A stretch of DNA of 64,000 nucleotides from an uncultured Bacilli bacterium (lineage in GTDB: Bacteria; Bacillota_I; Bacilli_A; RF39; UBA660): NCBI GenBank assembly GCA_934085675.1, contig CAKOHH010000005.1:1-64000 (forward strand), given 5' to 3'. This document shows positions 44,921-55,217 of the stretch, in pieces. Position 1 is the stretch's first letter. Every line of letters starts with the position of its first letter. Both the position numbers and the translations under genes were made by a program. Under the pieces are notes generated by a model, which saw nothing but the letters and a program-made list of their open reading frames with translations, was not told the DNA's origin and ran no database searches.

Positions 44921-47002
44921 ATGATAGATTTAAGCAATTTAAATGAATTACAAAAAAAGGCTGTAGAACATATTGATGGCCCGTGCTTGGTTATTGCTGG
45001 AGCAGGCTCTGGTAAAACAAAAGTTTTAACAACGAGAATTGCCAATTTAATAGCAAATGGCGTCCCATCTTATCAAATACTAGCTATCACCTTTACCAAT
45101 AAAGCCGCTAAGGAAATGAAGGAAAGAATCGCTGGTTTAACATCTTTTACAGACGCTTTTGTCGGAACTTTTCATAGTTTTGGTATGAGAATTATTAGAG
45201 AAAATGTTGAAGCATTAGGGATGAAACGTAATTTTACTATTTTAGATACCGATGATGTCACCAGTCTTATTAAAAAAATATTAAAAGAAAAAGGATATGA
45301 CCCCAAAGAAGTATCACCTTATTTTGTACGTAGTAAAATTAGTTTTATTAAAAATGAAATGTTAACTCCTTATGAAATTGAAAAATATTTTATAGATGAT
45401 TTAGAAAAGATAGCTTATGAAGTTTATTTAGAATATAATAGCATTTTACAAAAAAATAATTCTGTAGATTTTGATGATTTATTAAGACTTCCTGTTTTAC
45501 TCTTTGAACGTCATCCAGAGATTTTAGAAATTTATCAAAATAGATACCGTTATATATTGATTGATGAATATCAAGATACGAATGAAGTACAATATAAAAT
45601 GGTCAAATTATTAGCTAAAAAAAGAAGAAACTTATTTGTAGTAGGTGATCCCGACCAATCTATTTATCAATTTAGGGGTGCTAATTATAAAAATATTTTA
45701 AATTTTGAAAAAGATTATCCAGATACTAAAGTGATTTCTTTAGAAGATAACTATCGTAGTACCAAAATGATTTTAGATGCCGCGAATGATGTTATTAAAA
45801 ATAATCAAAATCGTAAAGAAAAAAATTTAAGAAGTCATCATGGCGAGGGTTCTAAAATAAAATATATGCGTGCTTCCGATGAAAAAGAAGAAGCTCACTT
45901 TATTATAAGAGAAATTCGTAAATTATTAGAAGAAGGTTATCAAAAGAAAGACATCGCAGTTTTCTATCGTACAAATGCCCAGTCTCGTTCTTTAGAAGAA
46001 CAATTTTTAAAAAGCAATATTCCTTATAAAGTAGTGGGTAGTTTTTATTTCTACTCACGAAAGGAAATTAAAGATTTAATTAGTTATTTGAAACTCATTT
46101 TAAATCCATCTGATGATATTAGTCTTCGAAGAGTTATTAATACTCCTAAAAGAGGAATTGGTAATGCAAGTATTGATAAGTTAGAAGCAAGAGCTTTAGA
46201 AAAGAAAACAAGTATGTTTGAAACTATAGAAAGTGGTAAAGAACAAAATTTTAAAGATTTAATTACTACTTTACAAGAAGATGCAAAAAGTTTAAGTTTA
46301 ACTGAACTAGTAGAAGATGTATTAAACAAATCCGGTTTAAGACAAGAACTTGAAAATGAAAAGTCCTTGGAAGCTGAATTAAGGCTAGATAACTTAAATG
46401 AGTTTAAAAGTATTACTGCTAATTATGAAAAAGAAACTGGTAGTGTTGATTTAGGAGATTTCCTAGAAGAAATTAGTCTTGTGGCTGATATGACAGAACA
46501 TAAAGAAGAAGGTGACGAGGTTACCTTAATGACTCTTCATAGTGCCAAAGGTTTGGAGTTTCCGGTTGTTTTCTTAACAGGTATGGAAGAAGAATTATTT
46601 CCTCATTTAAATAGTTTAATGGAAAAAGACGGTTTAGAGGAAGAAAGAAGACTTTGCTATGTTGGAATTACTAGGGCTAAAGAAAGACTTTATTTAACGA
46701 ATGCTCGACAAAGAATGCTTTATGGACGTACAAATCAAACGATGCCAAGTCGTTTTCTAGATGAAATATCAGATGATTTGATTGAAAATTTAAGCAATGA
46801 AAGAACGTTTGTTTCAAAGGCAAATATGTATAATAATAGTGATAACACCGATTATCAAGTAGGCGACATTGTGATTCACGAAATGTTTGGCCGTGGTGTT
46901 GTTGTTGGAGTCGATAAAACTTTAATAAGTATTGCTTTTGGAAAACAATATGGTATTAAAAAATTGATGAAAAATCATAAAAGTTTAAGGAAGGTAAGTT
47001 AA
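44921..47002 (+). CDS. pcrA: ATP-dependent DNA helicase PcrA/UvrD
   Basis: SF1A helicase in repair and replication restart. Walker A AGAGSGKT (about 26-33), ITFTNKAAKEM (Ia), DEYQDTN (Walker B) and GDPDQSIYQFRGA (III), TLHSAKGLEFP (V), YVGITRAKERL (VI). A C-terminal tail DYQVGDIVIHEMFGRG is a Tudor-like RNA polymerase-binding module typical of PcrA. 693 aa. ATG 44921 after AGAGG; TTG 44912 is too close. Confidence 0.96.
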   Translation: MIDLSNLNELQKKAVEHIDGPCLVIAGAGSGKTKVLTTRIANLIANGVPSYQILAITFTNKAAKEMKERIAGLTSFTDAFVGTFHSFGMRIIRENVEALGMKRNFTILDTDDVTSLIKKILKEKGYDPKEVSPYFVRSKISFIKNEMLTPYEIEKYFIDDLEKIAYEVYLEYNSILQKNNSVDFDDLLRLPVLLFERHPEILEIYQNRYRYILIDEYQDTNEVQYKMVKLLAKKRRNLFVVGDPDQSIYQFRGANYKNILNFEKDYPDTKVISLEDNYRSTKMILDAANDVIKNNQNRKEKNLRSHHGEGSKIKYMRASDEKEEAHFIIREIRKLLEEGYQKKDIAVFYRTNAQSRSLEEQFLKSNIPYKVVGSFYFYSRKEIKDLISYLKLILNPSDDISLRRVINTPKRGIGNASIDKLEARALEKKTSMFETIESGKEQNFKDLITTLQEDAKSLSLTELVEDVLNKSGLRQELENEKSLEAELRLDNLNEFKSITANYEKETGSVDLGDFLEEISLVADMTEHKEEGDEVTLMTLHSAKGLEFPVVFLTGMEEELFPHLNSLMEKDGLEEERRLCYVGITRAKERLYLTNARQRMLYGRTNQTMPSRFLDEISDDLIENLSNERTFVSKANMYNNSDNTDYQVGDIVIHEMFGRGVVVGVDKTLISIAFGKQYGIKKLMKNHKSLRKVS

Positions 47003-47004
47003 TT

Positions 47005-47364
47005 ATGACAAATTTAGATTTATTAGGTGCAGAAATTTATAAAAGAGGCAAAAATGCCAGTATTATTTTTAAGGGAAATCGACCTTATTTGGTGTGGCAA
47101 AGTACACAAGAACAACGTTTACAAAAATTAAATCCAAGTTTATTCTCTTCTTATAAAGAATTAGAACAAGTTTTAAAATGTGTGAACAATGCCTATCTTT
47201 TAATATCTTATACGGATAACTATTATAGAACGACTTTATTTTGCGGAAGAAGCGTTTTTGAAGCCAGTGATATAGACTTAAATCAATGTATTATTTTATT
47301 AAATGAACAAGTGAGATTAGCAAAAAAAGGCGTGGAAGCACAAGTAGGGGGAATAAGAAAATGA
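47005..47364 (+). CDS. Unrecognised conserved-context small protein
   Basis: 119 aa, soluble, no known motif; contains YLVWQSTQEQRLQKLNPS and a final CIILLNEQVRLAKKGVEAQV helix. It lies within the pcrA-ligA operon, 2 nt after pcrA and overlapping the nucleotidyltransferase by 4 nt, so it is likely expressed with DNA repair genes. Confidence 0.7.
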   Translation: MTNLDLLGAEIYKRGKNASIIFKGNRPYLVWQSTQEQRLQKLNPSLFSSYKELEQVLKCVNNAYLLISYTDNYYRTTLFCGRSVFEASDIDLNQCIILLNEQVRLAKKGVEAQVGGIRK

Positions 47365-48260
47365 AAAGAACATTACTTGTGATGGCTGCTGGTATGGGTA
47401 GCCGATTTGGAGGTCTTAAACAAATAACACCAGTTGACGAAGAGGGAAACTTTATCATTGATTATTCTGTTTTTGACGCGAAAAGAGCGGGCTTTGATAC
47501 CGTAGTCTTTGTTATTAAAAAAGAAAATTTAAAAGATTTTGAAGAAACAATTGGCAAAAGATTAAAAGATAAGATTGAAGTAAAATATGCTTTTCAAGAT
47601 AAAGAAGATATTCCCATTTCTTTAGATATTTCTAAAAGAGAAAAACCATGGGGAACTGTACAAGCCGTTTTATGCGCTAAAGATTTAATAGAAGGATCTT
47701 TCATTGAAATTAATTCTGATGATTTTTATGGTAAAGACGCTTTTATACAAGCAGCTAAATTTTTAGATGAAAATAAAGAGGAATTTACTTATGCCAATAT
47801 TTGTTATCCAATTGGTATGACAATGAGCGCCTATGGTGCTGTTAAAAGAGCCGTTTTAGAGTTAAAAAATGAAAAAATAACTTCTATGGTTGAAAGCAGT
47901 GTTACGAAAGAAGAAAATAAATTTTTAGTAGAACCTTTAATGGGTGGCGATACATATAAAATAGATGGAGAGACTTTGGTATCTACAAACTTTTTTGCTT
48001 TCAAAAAAGATGTATTTGGCTTACTTGAAGAATATTGGCTAGAATATTTTAACCAAGATGATGACAAAATACTAAAAGGAGAAGTTTTATTACCTATTTG
48101 TTTAGAAAAATATTTACAAGAAAAGAAAATAGAAATATTAGCTTATCCTACAAAAAGTGAATGGTTTGGAATGACTTATAAAAGCGATTTAGATATGGTG
48201 AAAGAAAAAATAAAAAATTTAAAAGCACAAGGAGTATATCCGGAAAAATTATGGGAGTGA
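47361..48260 (+). CDS. Sugar nucleotidyltransferase family protein
   Basis: 299 aa Rossmann-like NTP transferase: N-terminal VMAAGMGSRFGGLKQITPV (residues 7-25) binds nucleotide, and NSDDFYG (about 119-125) is the metal Asp motif. Substrate (likely a sugar-1-phosphate or choline-like moiety) not determined. Position between pcrA and ligA is unusual but the 4-nt overlap makes it part of the operon. Confidence 0.8.
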   Translation: MKRTLLVMAAGMGSRFGGLKQITPVDEEGNFIIDYSVFDAKRAGFDTVVFVIKKENLKDFEETIGKRLKDKIEVKYAFQDKEDIPISLDISKREKPWGTVQAVLCAKDLIEGSFIEINSDDFYGKDAFIQAAKFLDENKEEFTYANICYPIGMTMSAYGAVKRAVLELKNEKITSMVESSVTKEENKFLVEPLMGGDTYKIDGETLVSTNFFAFKKDVFGLLEEYWLEYFNQDDDKILKGEVLLPICLEKYLQEKKIEILAYPTKSEWFGMTYKSDLDMVKEKIKNLKAQGVYPEKLWE

Positions 48261-48264
48261 TTGT

Positions 48265-50265
48265 ATGAATCCTGAAGAAAGAATCAAAGAACTTGTTAAA
48301 ATACTGGAAAAAGCCAACTATGATTATTATGTTTTAGCAAACCCTACAATAACCGATCAAGAATTTGATAAATATCTAAGAGAACTGGAAAAGTTAGAAG
48401 AAGCACATCCTGAATTTGCTAGTGAAAATTCTCCAACGAAACGAGTGGGTGGAGAGGTTATTGATAAATTTAAAAAAATAAAACATCAAATACCTATGCT
48501 TTCTTTACCCGATGTTTTTAGTGAAGAAGAAATTATTCTTTTTGACGAAAGAATAAGAAAAAGCGGTTATAATCCTGAATATGTTTGTGAATTAAAAATT
48601 GATGGTTTATCTGTTTCTCTTCATTATGATAATGGCGTTTTTAAAACGGGTGCAACAAGAGGAGACGGAATTACTGGAGAAGATATTACTCATAATGTTA
48701 GAACGATAAGAACGGTTCCGATGAACTTAAAAAGACCTGAAACGATTGAGGTTCGTGGGGAAATTTATATGCCAAGAGAAGTTTTAACTTCCTTAAATGC
48801 CGAAAGAGCTAAGGAAAATTTACCCCTTTTGCAAAATTGTCGTAATGCAGCAGCAGGTTCTATTCGCCAACTTGATTCTAAAATTGCTGCGAAAAGAAAT
48901 TTAAATACATGGATATATCATCTTCCTAATCCTTTAGATTATGGTTTAAAAACACATTATGAAGCTTTAGAGTTTATGAAAAATCTTGGTTTTAAAGTAA
49001 ATCCAGCTAATAGGATAGTCAAAAGTGTTGATGAAATCCTGGCCTTTATCCATGAATATGCTGAAAAAAGGCCTAAGTTATCTTATGATATCGATGGCGT
49101 TGTTATCAAAGTTAATGATTTAGAAATGCAGGAAAAATTAGGCTTTACCTCTAAATATCCACGGTGGGCTATTGCTTATAAATTTCCCGCTGAAGAAGTT
49201 TTAACAAAATTAACGGATATAATTTATACGGTCGGAAGAACGGGAAAAATAACCCCCAATGCTGTTTTAGACCCTGTTATTGTTATGGGTAGCACCGTTA
49301 AAAGGGCGACTTTACACAATGAAGATTACATTCTAATGAAAGACTTAAAAGTAGGCGATACAGTTTCTCTTAGAAAAGCGGGCGATGTTATACCAGAGGT
49401 AGTTGAAGCAAAAAAAGAGCGAAGAACAGGAAATGAAACACCTTTTGTCATGATTCAAAAATGTCCTATATGTGGAAGTTCTTTAAAGAAAAAAGAAGGA
49501 CAGGTAGATTACTATTGTATGAACCCTCTTTGTCCTGCTCGTCATATTGAAGGTCTTATTCATTTTGCTTCTCGTCATGCTATGAATATTGATGGCTTAG
49601 GCGAAAGAATTATGGAAGATTTCTTTAACTTAGGTTTTATTAAATCAATTACCGATATTTATCATTTAGATAAACATAAAGAAGATTTAGTGGAACTAGA
49701 AGGTTATGGTCACAAAAGTGTGGATAACTTACTTTTAGCTATTGAAAAAAGTAAAGAAAATAGTTTAGAAAGACTTATTTTTGGTCTTGGTATTGAAGGT
49801 ATTGGCGATAAAACGGCCTTACTTTTAGCGAAAACTTTTAAAACTCTTGATAATTTAATGACCAAAACAAAAGAAGAACTTTTAGAGATTCGTGATATTG
49901 GACCAACACTTGCTTTAAATATTTATGATTTTTTCCGGCAGGAAAACAATCAAAAATTGATTTCTGAATTGAAAGAATTAGGACTTAATACAAAATATTT
50001 AAAAGAAGAAGCCAAAGAAAACAGTCTTATTAGTGATAAACGTTTTGTTATAACCGGAACTATTTCCTTTTTAGGAAGAGATGAAATTGAAGCTATCTTA
50101 GAAAGTTATAATGGTCATCCATCTAGCAGTGTTTCGTCAAAAACAGATGTTGTTATTGTCGGTGAGAATGCTGGTAGCAAATATGAAAAAGCCAAGGCTT
50201 TAGGTATCCCTATTTGGGATGAAGAAAAATTATATTCCATATTAAAAGATTTAGGTGAAATTTAA
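48265..50265 (+). CDS. ligA: NAD-dependent DNA ligase LigA
   Basis: 666 aa. Adenylation lysine Lys111 in ELKIDGLSV; NTase domain with TRGDGITGEDI, OB-fold (VGRTGKITPNAVLDPV), zinc finger CPIC...YYCMNPLCPAR, HhH region and C-terminal BRCT domain from about residue 588. Follows the nucleotidyltransferase by 4 nt. Partner of PcrA in the Bacillota pcrA-ligA operon. Confidence 0.97.
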   Translation: MNPEERIKELVKILEKANYDYYVLANPTITDQEFDKYLRELEKLEEAHPEFASENSPTKRVGGEVIDKFKKIKHQIPMLSLPDVFSEEEIILFDERIRKSGYNPEYVCELKIDGLSVSLHYDNGVFKTGATRGDGITGEDITHNVRTIRTVPMNLKRPETIEVRGEIYMPREVLTSLNAERAKENLPLLQNCRNAAAGSIRQLDSKIAAKRNLNTWIYHLPNPLDYGLKTHYEALEFMKNLGFKVNPANRIVKSVDEILAFIHEYAEKRPKLSYDIDGVVIKVNDLEMQEKLGFTSKYPRWAIAYKFPAEEVLTKLTDIIYTVGRTGKITPNAVLDPVIVMGSTVKRATLHNEDYILMKDLKVGDTVSLRKAGDVIPEVVEAKKERRTGNETPFVMIQKCPICGSSLKKKEGQVDYYCMNPLCPARHIEGLIHFASRHAMNIDGLGERIMEDFFNLGFIKSITDIYHLDKHKEDLVELEGYGHKSVDNLLLAIEKSKENSLERLIFGLGIEGIGDKTALLLAKTFKTLDNLMTKTKEELLEIRDIGPTLALNIYDFFRQENNQKLISELKELGLNTKYLKEEAKENSLISDKRFVITGTISFLGRDEIEAILESYNGHPSSSVSSKTDVVIVGENAGSKYEKAKALGIPIWDEEKLYSILKDLGEI

Positions 50266-50279
50266 CCTAAATCTTTTTT
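50247..50279. terminator. Terminator at ligA/trmB junction
   Basis: GATTTAGGT/ACCTAAATC nine-bp stem with a T run, overlapping the ends of ligA and the convergent trmB. Confidence 0.85.
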
Positions 50280-50916
50280 AGTCTTCGTAAATCGCATCAA
50301 TATAATAAATAGGTCTACCTTCTTTAAAATATTGCTTTTCATAATTGGTCATAATATTAGGAATTTGTAGTTCATCATGATGTAGGTCCATACTTACTCT
50401 TTTAAAAGTATACCAATAAGATGAAAGATACTCAATAGAACGAGCAATGTAACCTTTATTATCTGTTTTGACAATAATATGTTTTTTCTTTTTGAATATT
50501 TTATCGTAAAGTTTCAAATAAACAGGATGAGTTAATCTTTTTCTTTCATCAATTTTTTTTGGCCATGGTTCTGGAAATGTAAGATAAATAGTATCAATTT
50601 CTTTGCCAAAAACAGTATCTAAATAAGTCGCATCCATACAAATAAGTTTTAAGTTAGGCAAATTTTTATTATTTAAATTATTAACAGCATTTACCATTTG
50701 TGATTCATTGATTTCAATTCCTATAAAGTTTTTATTAGGGTAAGTCTTAGCCATATCAATAATAAAATCTCCTCTACCCATACCAATTTCAATACATATA
50801 GGGTTATTATTTTTGAACACGTCTTTCCACTTATTTTTAAAGTTTTTGGGGTTTGTTACGAGATAGTTTGATTTTTTGATGATATCTTCAGCATTTTTAA
50901 TTTTAATATATTCCAT
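50278..50916 (-). CDS. trmB: tRNA (guanine46-N7)-methyltransferase
   Basis: 212 aa TrmB: IEIGMGRGDFIIDMAKTYP (SAM motif I) and YLTFPEPWPKK (the FPDPWPK-like catalytic loop with Pro-rich core), KTDNKGYIARS. On the opposite strand to most of the window and convergent with ligA. Confidence 0.94.
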   Translation of the reverse strand: MEYIKIKNAEDIIKKSNYLVTNPKNFKNKWKDVFKNNNPICIEIGMGRGDFIIDMAKTYPNKNFIGIEINESQMVNAVNNLNNKNLPNLKLICMDATYLDTVFGKEIDTIYLTFPEPWPKKIDERKRLTHPVYLKLYDKIFKKKKHIIVKTDNKGYIARSIEYLSSYWYTFKRVSMDLHHDELQIPNIMTNYEKQYFKEGRPIYYIDAIYED

Positions 50917-51106
50917 AATTTTGTCCGTCCTTTTCGTTCTTTATTATAGCATATGAATGGTAAAAAACCTAGACAATCTGGTTTTTTAAAAACAATGTCA
51001 AAATAGTATAGTTTTTAATGTAAACTTATCAAAAAATAGCGATGATTAGAAAATATTAATGTAAAATAAAGATAGAATTAGAATATAAAAGTGAGGTAAG
51101 CAGAAC

Positions 51107-53743
51107 ATGATAAGATTATTTTTCATAAAAAGCAAATTAAAAAATAAAAATTTGATAAATAACAATGACGATAAAATATTAGAAAAATATATAAATATTG
51201 CCAAGAAATCAAAAGAAGAAATATTACAAGAATTTAATACAAATATAGAAAAAGGTTTAACAACAAAAGAAGCTAATTTACGTTTAGAAAAAGATGGGGA
51301 AAATGTTGTTGTTAAAGATGATAAACACTCCTTTATATATTTCTTTATAAATTCTTTTAATGATAAATTTATTTTTATTCTCCTTCTTTTAGCAATAATA
51401 AATAGATTAGTCGGCAGTGATACAATAGGTACGATTATTATTTTAGCAATTGGTTTTATAAGTGCGATGATAAAATTCTTCCAAAATTATTCTACTTATA
51501 AGTTTAATAGAAAATTAAAAAGTGAAATGTTTTCAACAGCAATTGTTTTAAGAAACGGTAAAGAAGTAAGTCTTAGAACAGAAAAAGTTGTTAAAGGAGA
51601 TATTATTCATTTAAATGCTGGGGCTATTATTCCAGCCGATGTCATTATTATAGAAAATAAGGATTTATTTTTAAATCAATCTGTTTTTACAGGAGAAAGT
51701 GCACCGATTGAGAAAAAAAACTTATTTAATGATACGAATGAAATATTTTCTTTATCGAATGTATGCTTGATGGGAACAAGTGTTATAAGTGGTAATGCAA
51801 TTGCTGTTGTTATTAATACAGGCTTTAAAACTTATCTAGGAAGCATGGGTAAACAAATTGATAACAAAAGAGAAATGACAAATTTTGAAAAAGGAATGAA
51901 TGAAATCACGAAGTTATTAATTAAATATATGGTTGTGGTTTCTATCGCTGTCTTTTTCATTTATGCTTTTATTCGAAAAGATATTTTAGAGGCCATTTTA
52001 TTTTCTTTGTCTGTCGCGGTAGGTATTACGCCAACGATGTTACCTATGATTGTGAATGTTAATTTAACTAAAGGAACAAAAACGCTTGCAAAGAAAAAAA
52101 CATTAGTAAAAAACATTCAAGCTATTCAAAATTTGGGCGCTATTGATGTTTTATGTACTGACAAAACAGGAACATTAACCTTAGATAAAATTGTTTTACA
52201 AAAATACATCAATGTTGAAGGAAAAGAAGATTTATCTATATTAGAATATGCTTTTTTAAATAGTTACTATAGTACAGGCATGAAAAATCTGGTTGATAAA
52301 GCGATTATAACTTATGGTCTCGAACATAAGATAAAAGATCAAATCGTGACTTATGAAAAAATAGATGAAATACCCTTTGACTACACTAGAAAAAAAGTAA
52401 GTGTTGTTGTTAAACATGAAAACCATTATAGAATCATTACCAAAGGAGCTTTAGAGGAAATATTAAAGGTTTGTAAGGATGTTAAGATTAATGAAACATA
52501 TAAACCATTAACAAAAGATATGCTGGAAAGTATTAATAAAAATGCTGAAAGCCTTGCTAAAGAGGGCATGCAAGTCATTGCACTTGCTTCTAAAAAAGAA
52601 TACCGAGGTAAAGATATTTTTGATAGTAATGATGAAAAAGATATGACCTTTATCGGGTTTGTTGCTTTTTTAGATCCACCTAAAAAAGAAGTTAAAAGTA
52701 CTATTCAAAAGTTAAATGAATATGGCGTAACCACTAAAATATTGACCGGGGATAATCCTTATGCTACAGAAAATATTTGCCATTTAGTAGGAATAGAAAA
52801 TAAAGAAATATTACTTGGTTCAGATATTGATAAAATGGATGATACTAAACTTTCTAAAAAGGTAGAAGAAGTAAATGTTTTTGCCAGAATGAATCCTTTA
52901 CAAAAAGAGAGAATAATAAAAATACTTAGACAAAATGGCCACGTTGTTGGTTATATGGGTGATGGAGTAAACGATGCCCCATCATTACATAATGCGGATG
53001 TAGGAATCTGTGTAAATACAGCCACGGATATTGCTAAAGAAGCAAGTGATATCATTCTATTAGAAAAAAGTTTAAAAGTTGTTTTTAATGGGGTTATCGA
53101 AGGAAGAAAAGTATACGGTAACATCATAAAATATATGAAAATGGCTTTAAGTTCTGATTTCGGTGATGTCTTTAGTATTTTTCTTGCCAGTATTTTCTTA
53201 CCATTTCTACCATTATTACCTATTCAAATGTTGATTCAAGATTTTTTGTATGATTTTTCTCAAATCGGTATACCTTATGATAATGTTGATGAAGAATTTT
53301 TACTTAAACCTAAAAAGTGGAACACAAAAGGATTAGGAACATTCATGAATGTAATGGGACCAGTAAGTTCTATTATTGATGTTTTAGCTTTTTTAAGTTT
53401 TTGGTTTATCCTTGGTTACAACCAAACGGCAAGTGAAAGTTATTTTCAAACGTCTTGGTTTGTGGAGTGTTTGATAAGTGAAACTTTAATTATTCATTTT
53501 ATCAGGACGTCCAAAGTTCCTTTCATTCAGTCAAAAGCAAATCCTATATTAATGTGTTTAACGACAGTTACGATAGTAGGGACAATACTTGCTCCAATAG
53601 TTTTACATAATATTAAATCTTTTCATTTTGAATTATTACCACCATTATACTATGTGCTAGTAGTAGGCTTAACTGTTTTATATGTAATTTTAGTTCAAAT
53701 TGTAAAGAAAATATACATTAAGAAATTTGGAAACTGGTTGTAA
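51107..53743 (+). CDS. mgtA: Magnesium-translocating P-type ATPase (MgtA family)
   Basis: 878 aa P3B-type ATPase. N-terminal cytosolic part, two TM pairs, TGES motif FTGESAPIEKK, phosphorylation Asp352 in CTDKTGTLT, GDGVNDAPSLHNADVGICV and the ion-site segment GITPTMLPMIVNVNLTKG, matching MgtA/MgtB (usually TPEMLPM). Six C-terminal TM segments. I found no M-box or other Mg riboswitch in the 190-bp leader. Start ATG with GTGAGG 8-13 nt upstream. Confidence 0.92.
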   Translation: MIRLFFIKSKLKNKNLINNNDDKILEKYINIAKKSKEEILQEFNTNIEKGLTTKEANLRLEKDGENVVVKDDKHSFIYFFINSFNDKFIFILLLLAIINRLVGSDTIGTIIILAIGFISAMIKFFQNYSTYKFNRKLKSEMFSTAIVLRNGKEVSLRTEKVVKGDIIHLNAGAIIPADVIIIENKDLFLNQSVFTGESAPIEKKNLFNDTNEIFSLSNVCLMGTSVISGNAIAVVINTGFKTYLGSMGKQIDNKREMTNFEKGMNEITKLLIKYMVVVSIAVFFIYAFIRKDILEAILFSLSVAVGITPTMLPMIVNVNLTKGTKTLAKKKTLVKNIQAIQNLGAIDVLCTDKTGTLTLDKIVLQKYINVEGKEDLSILEYAFLNSYYSTGMKNLVDKAIITYGLEHKIKDQIVTYEKIDEIPFDYTRKKVSVVVKHENHYRIITKGALEEILKVCKDVKINETYKPLTKDMLESINKNAESLAKEGMQVIALASKKEYRGKDIFDSNDEKDMTFIGFVAFLDPPKKEVKSTIQKLNEYGVTTKILTGDNPYATENICHLVGIENKEILLGSDIDKMDDTKLSKKVEEVNVFARMNPLQKERIIKILRQNGHVVGYMGDGVNDAPSLHNADVGICVNTATDIAKEASDIILLEKSLKVVFNGVIEGRKVYGNIIKYMKMALSSDFGDVFSIFLASIFLPFLPLLPIQMLIQDFLYDFSQIGIPYDNVDEEFLLKPKKWNTKGLGTFMNVMGPVSSIIDVLAFLSFWFILGYNQTASESYFQTSWFVECLISETLIIHFIRTSKVPFIQSKANPILMCLTTVTIVGTILAPIVLHNIKSFHFELLPPLYYVLVVGLTVLYVILVQIVKKIYIKKFGNWL

Positions 53744-53763
53744 AATATCTAAATTTCTACTTT

Positions 53764-53802
53764 AAAGTAAGTAGCTAACAAAAAGGGCGTACTTACTTTT
53801 TT
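53764..53802 (+). terminator. Terminator after mgtA
   Basis: AAAGTAAGTA/TACTTACTTT ten-bp stem, then Ts. The following 53803-53972 is AT-rich with nothing recognised. Confidence 0.8.
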
Positions 53803-54035
53803 GTTCTTTCATAAAGAAAATAAAATCCGATTGTAGATTATATTGTTTTGTAAAATTGTTAGAAAATTAATTTTGTATCATACAGAGTACAAAATTTTCC
53901 TTAAAATTATAATTTGAATAATTACTGATGTTTAGTATAATAATAACAGATTAATGTATTTACTAATTTAGTATGAAAATATATATATTTAAAAAAGTAA
54001 AGACAGCAAGTACTGTAAAAAAAGGCGTGAGGAAA

Positions 54036-54446
54036 ATGATAAAATTATCAAAAATAATAGAAGCTCTAGAAGATGTTGATATTAATATGACCGCGTATTA
54101 TAATACTAAAACAAATGAAATACTGTGGCAAAATGGTATTGAGCCAGAATATTCGACTTATAAAAAAGAGGATGAATTTAATGATGAAGTTATCTTTATG
54201 TTTGATTTTACTTCTAAAAATGATTATGATATTATGCTTCAGTTTATTTATACGATAGATAACATTGAGTTAAAAATGTTTTTGATATCTCAAGTAAATG
54301 GTCGTGGTGCCTTTAAAAGATTTAGAATAGCTATTGATACTTATAGTTTAACTGAAAAATGGTATAAGTTTAGGGATGAAAAATATAAAGAAATTGCTAT
54401 CAATTGGTGTGAAGATAATCACATTAAATATGAAAAAGATTGTTAA
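54036..54446 (+). CDS. UPF0158-like protein
   Basis: 136 aa from ATG 54036 (GTGAGGA upstream). The C-terminal half has the UPF0158 pattern: NGRGAFKRFRIAIDTYSLTEKWYKF and IAINWCEDNHI. Cytosolic, acidic, function unknown. The open frame extends upstream to 53973 but without a ribosome-binding site. Confidence 0.72.
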   Translation: MIKLSKIIEALEDVDINMTAYYNTKTNEILWQNGIEPEYSTYKKEDEFNDEVIFMFDFTSKNDYDIMLQFIYTIDNIELKMFLISQVNGRGAFKRFRIAIDTYSLTEKWYKFRDEKYKEIAINWCEDNHIKYEKDC

Positions 54447-54495
54447 ATAAAAAATGAAAAAAGCTGTACGAAATTACTTTATTTCATTATAGCCC

Positions 54496-54813
54496 TTATT
54501 TTAGTGATTTTTTATCAATTATTTCAATGTATTTTATTGAATGTATTAAAACGAATAAGCCAAGTAAAAAATCAAGAATATCTGCAGATAATATAGTAAG
54601 CATCATCAGTATTCCAATAATTATCCCAATTATACCAGCGTTTTTATTTCCTTTTTTTGCCTCATTATAACCTATAAATAAAATCACAGCGTATACAAGT
54701 GAAAAAAAATTAGCCTTATTTATTAGTGTAAAAAAGAAAATTATTAAGTCCAATATAAATAATACTAGCATATCATTTTTTAAATTTTTTTGTGCCTTCT
54801 CAAACTCCGTCAT
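54496..54813 (-). CDS. Small hypothetical membrane protein
   Basis: 105 aa from the ATG at 54813, 5-10 nt after an AGGAGG site. Three to four hydrophobic segments (about 14-36, 46-60, 65-80, 85-97). No family recognised. The longer open frame to 54909 has no ribosome-binding site. Confidence 0.65.
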   Translation of the reverse strand: MTEFEKAQKNLKNDMLVLFILDLIIFFFTLINKANFFSLVYAVILFIGYNEAKKGNKNAGIIGIIIGILMMLTILSADILDFLLGLFVLIHSIKYIEIIDKKSLK

Positions 54814-54972
54814 TTGTTTACCTCCTATATTTAAGATTATTATAGCATACGTTTTGATATAATGTGAAATTTTAAAAACTATTAGTAACTTAGAATGTAG
54901 TTTTTTCAAAATGGATATGTCATAAAATTATTTATAAATGATTTAATAATGGTAAAAAATATATATTTGCTA

Positions 54973-54995
54973 ATACCCTGCAGGGGTGTTATAAT
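54973..54995 (+). promoter_or_regulatory. Extended -10 promoter with CsoR-like operator for copper operon
   Basis: A GC-rich inverted repeat ATACCCTGCAGGGGTG (54973-54988) directly abuts an extended TGTTATAAT -10 (54987-54995). The ACCC-N4-GGGG(T) shape is that of CsoR/RcnR-family operators on copZA promoters. No csoR gene is in the window. Confidence 0.6.
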
Positions 54996-55041
54996 GCTTT
55001 TAGCAGAGCTAAAAAAACTCTAAAATAAGTCAGGAGTCTTT

Positions 55042-55217
55042 ATGTATGTAACTTACATTAAAATAGATGGTATCCATTGTGATAATTATCGTAAAAAGAT
55101 AAAAGAAAAATTATTAAAAGAGAAAGATATAAAAAAGTAGAGATAAATAAAAATATGGCTAAAATTATTTCTTCTAAAAAATTAGATGATGAAAACTATT
55201 TTGAGGTGAAAAAATGA
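55042..55217 (+). pseudogene. Broken HMA (copper chaperone-like) minigene
   Basis: An AGGAG site precedes ATG 55042. The first frame runs MYVTYIKIDGIHCDNYRKK and ends at TAG 55138-55140. A 1-nt loss in an A run near 55131-55136 would explain it, since the +1 frame continues VEINKNMAKIISSKKLDDEN to a TGA overlapping the copA start (ATGA at 55214-55217). This is a CopZ-like HMA domain of about 60 aa. The metal motif is also damaged: CxxC is CDNY. Two independent lesions argue for true decay. Confidence 0.72.

Noticed and set aside
50917..51106. Mg2+ riboswitch (M-box or ykoK leader) before mgtA
   Set aside because: The leader is only about 190 bp, AT-rich, and lacks the conserved M-box sequence blocks.
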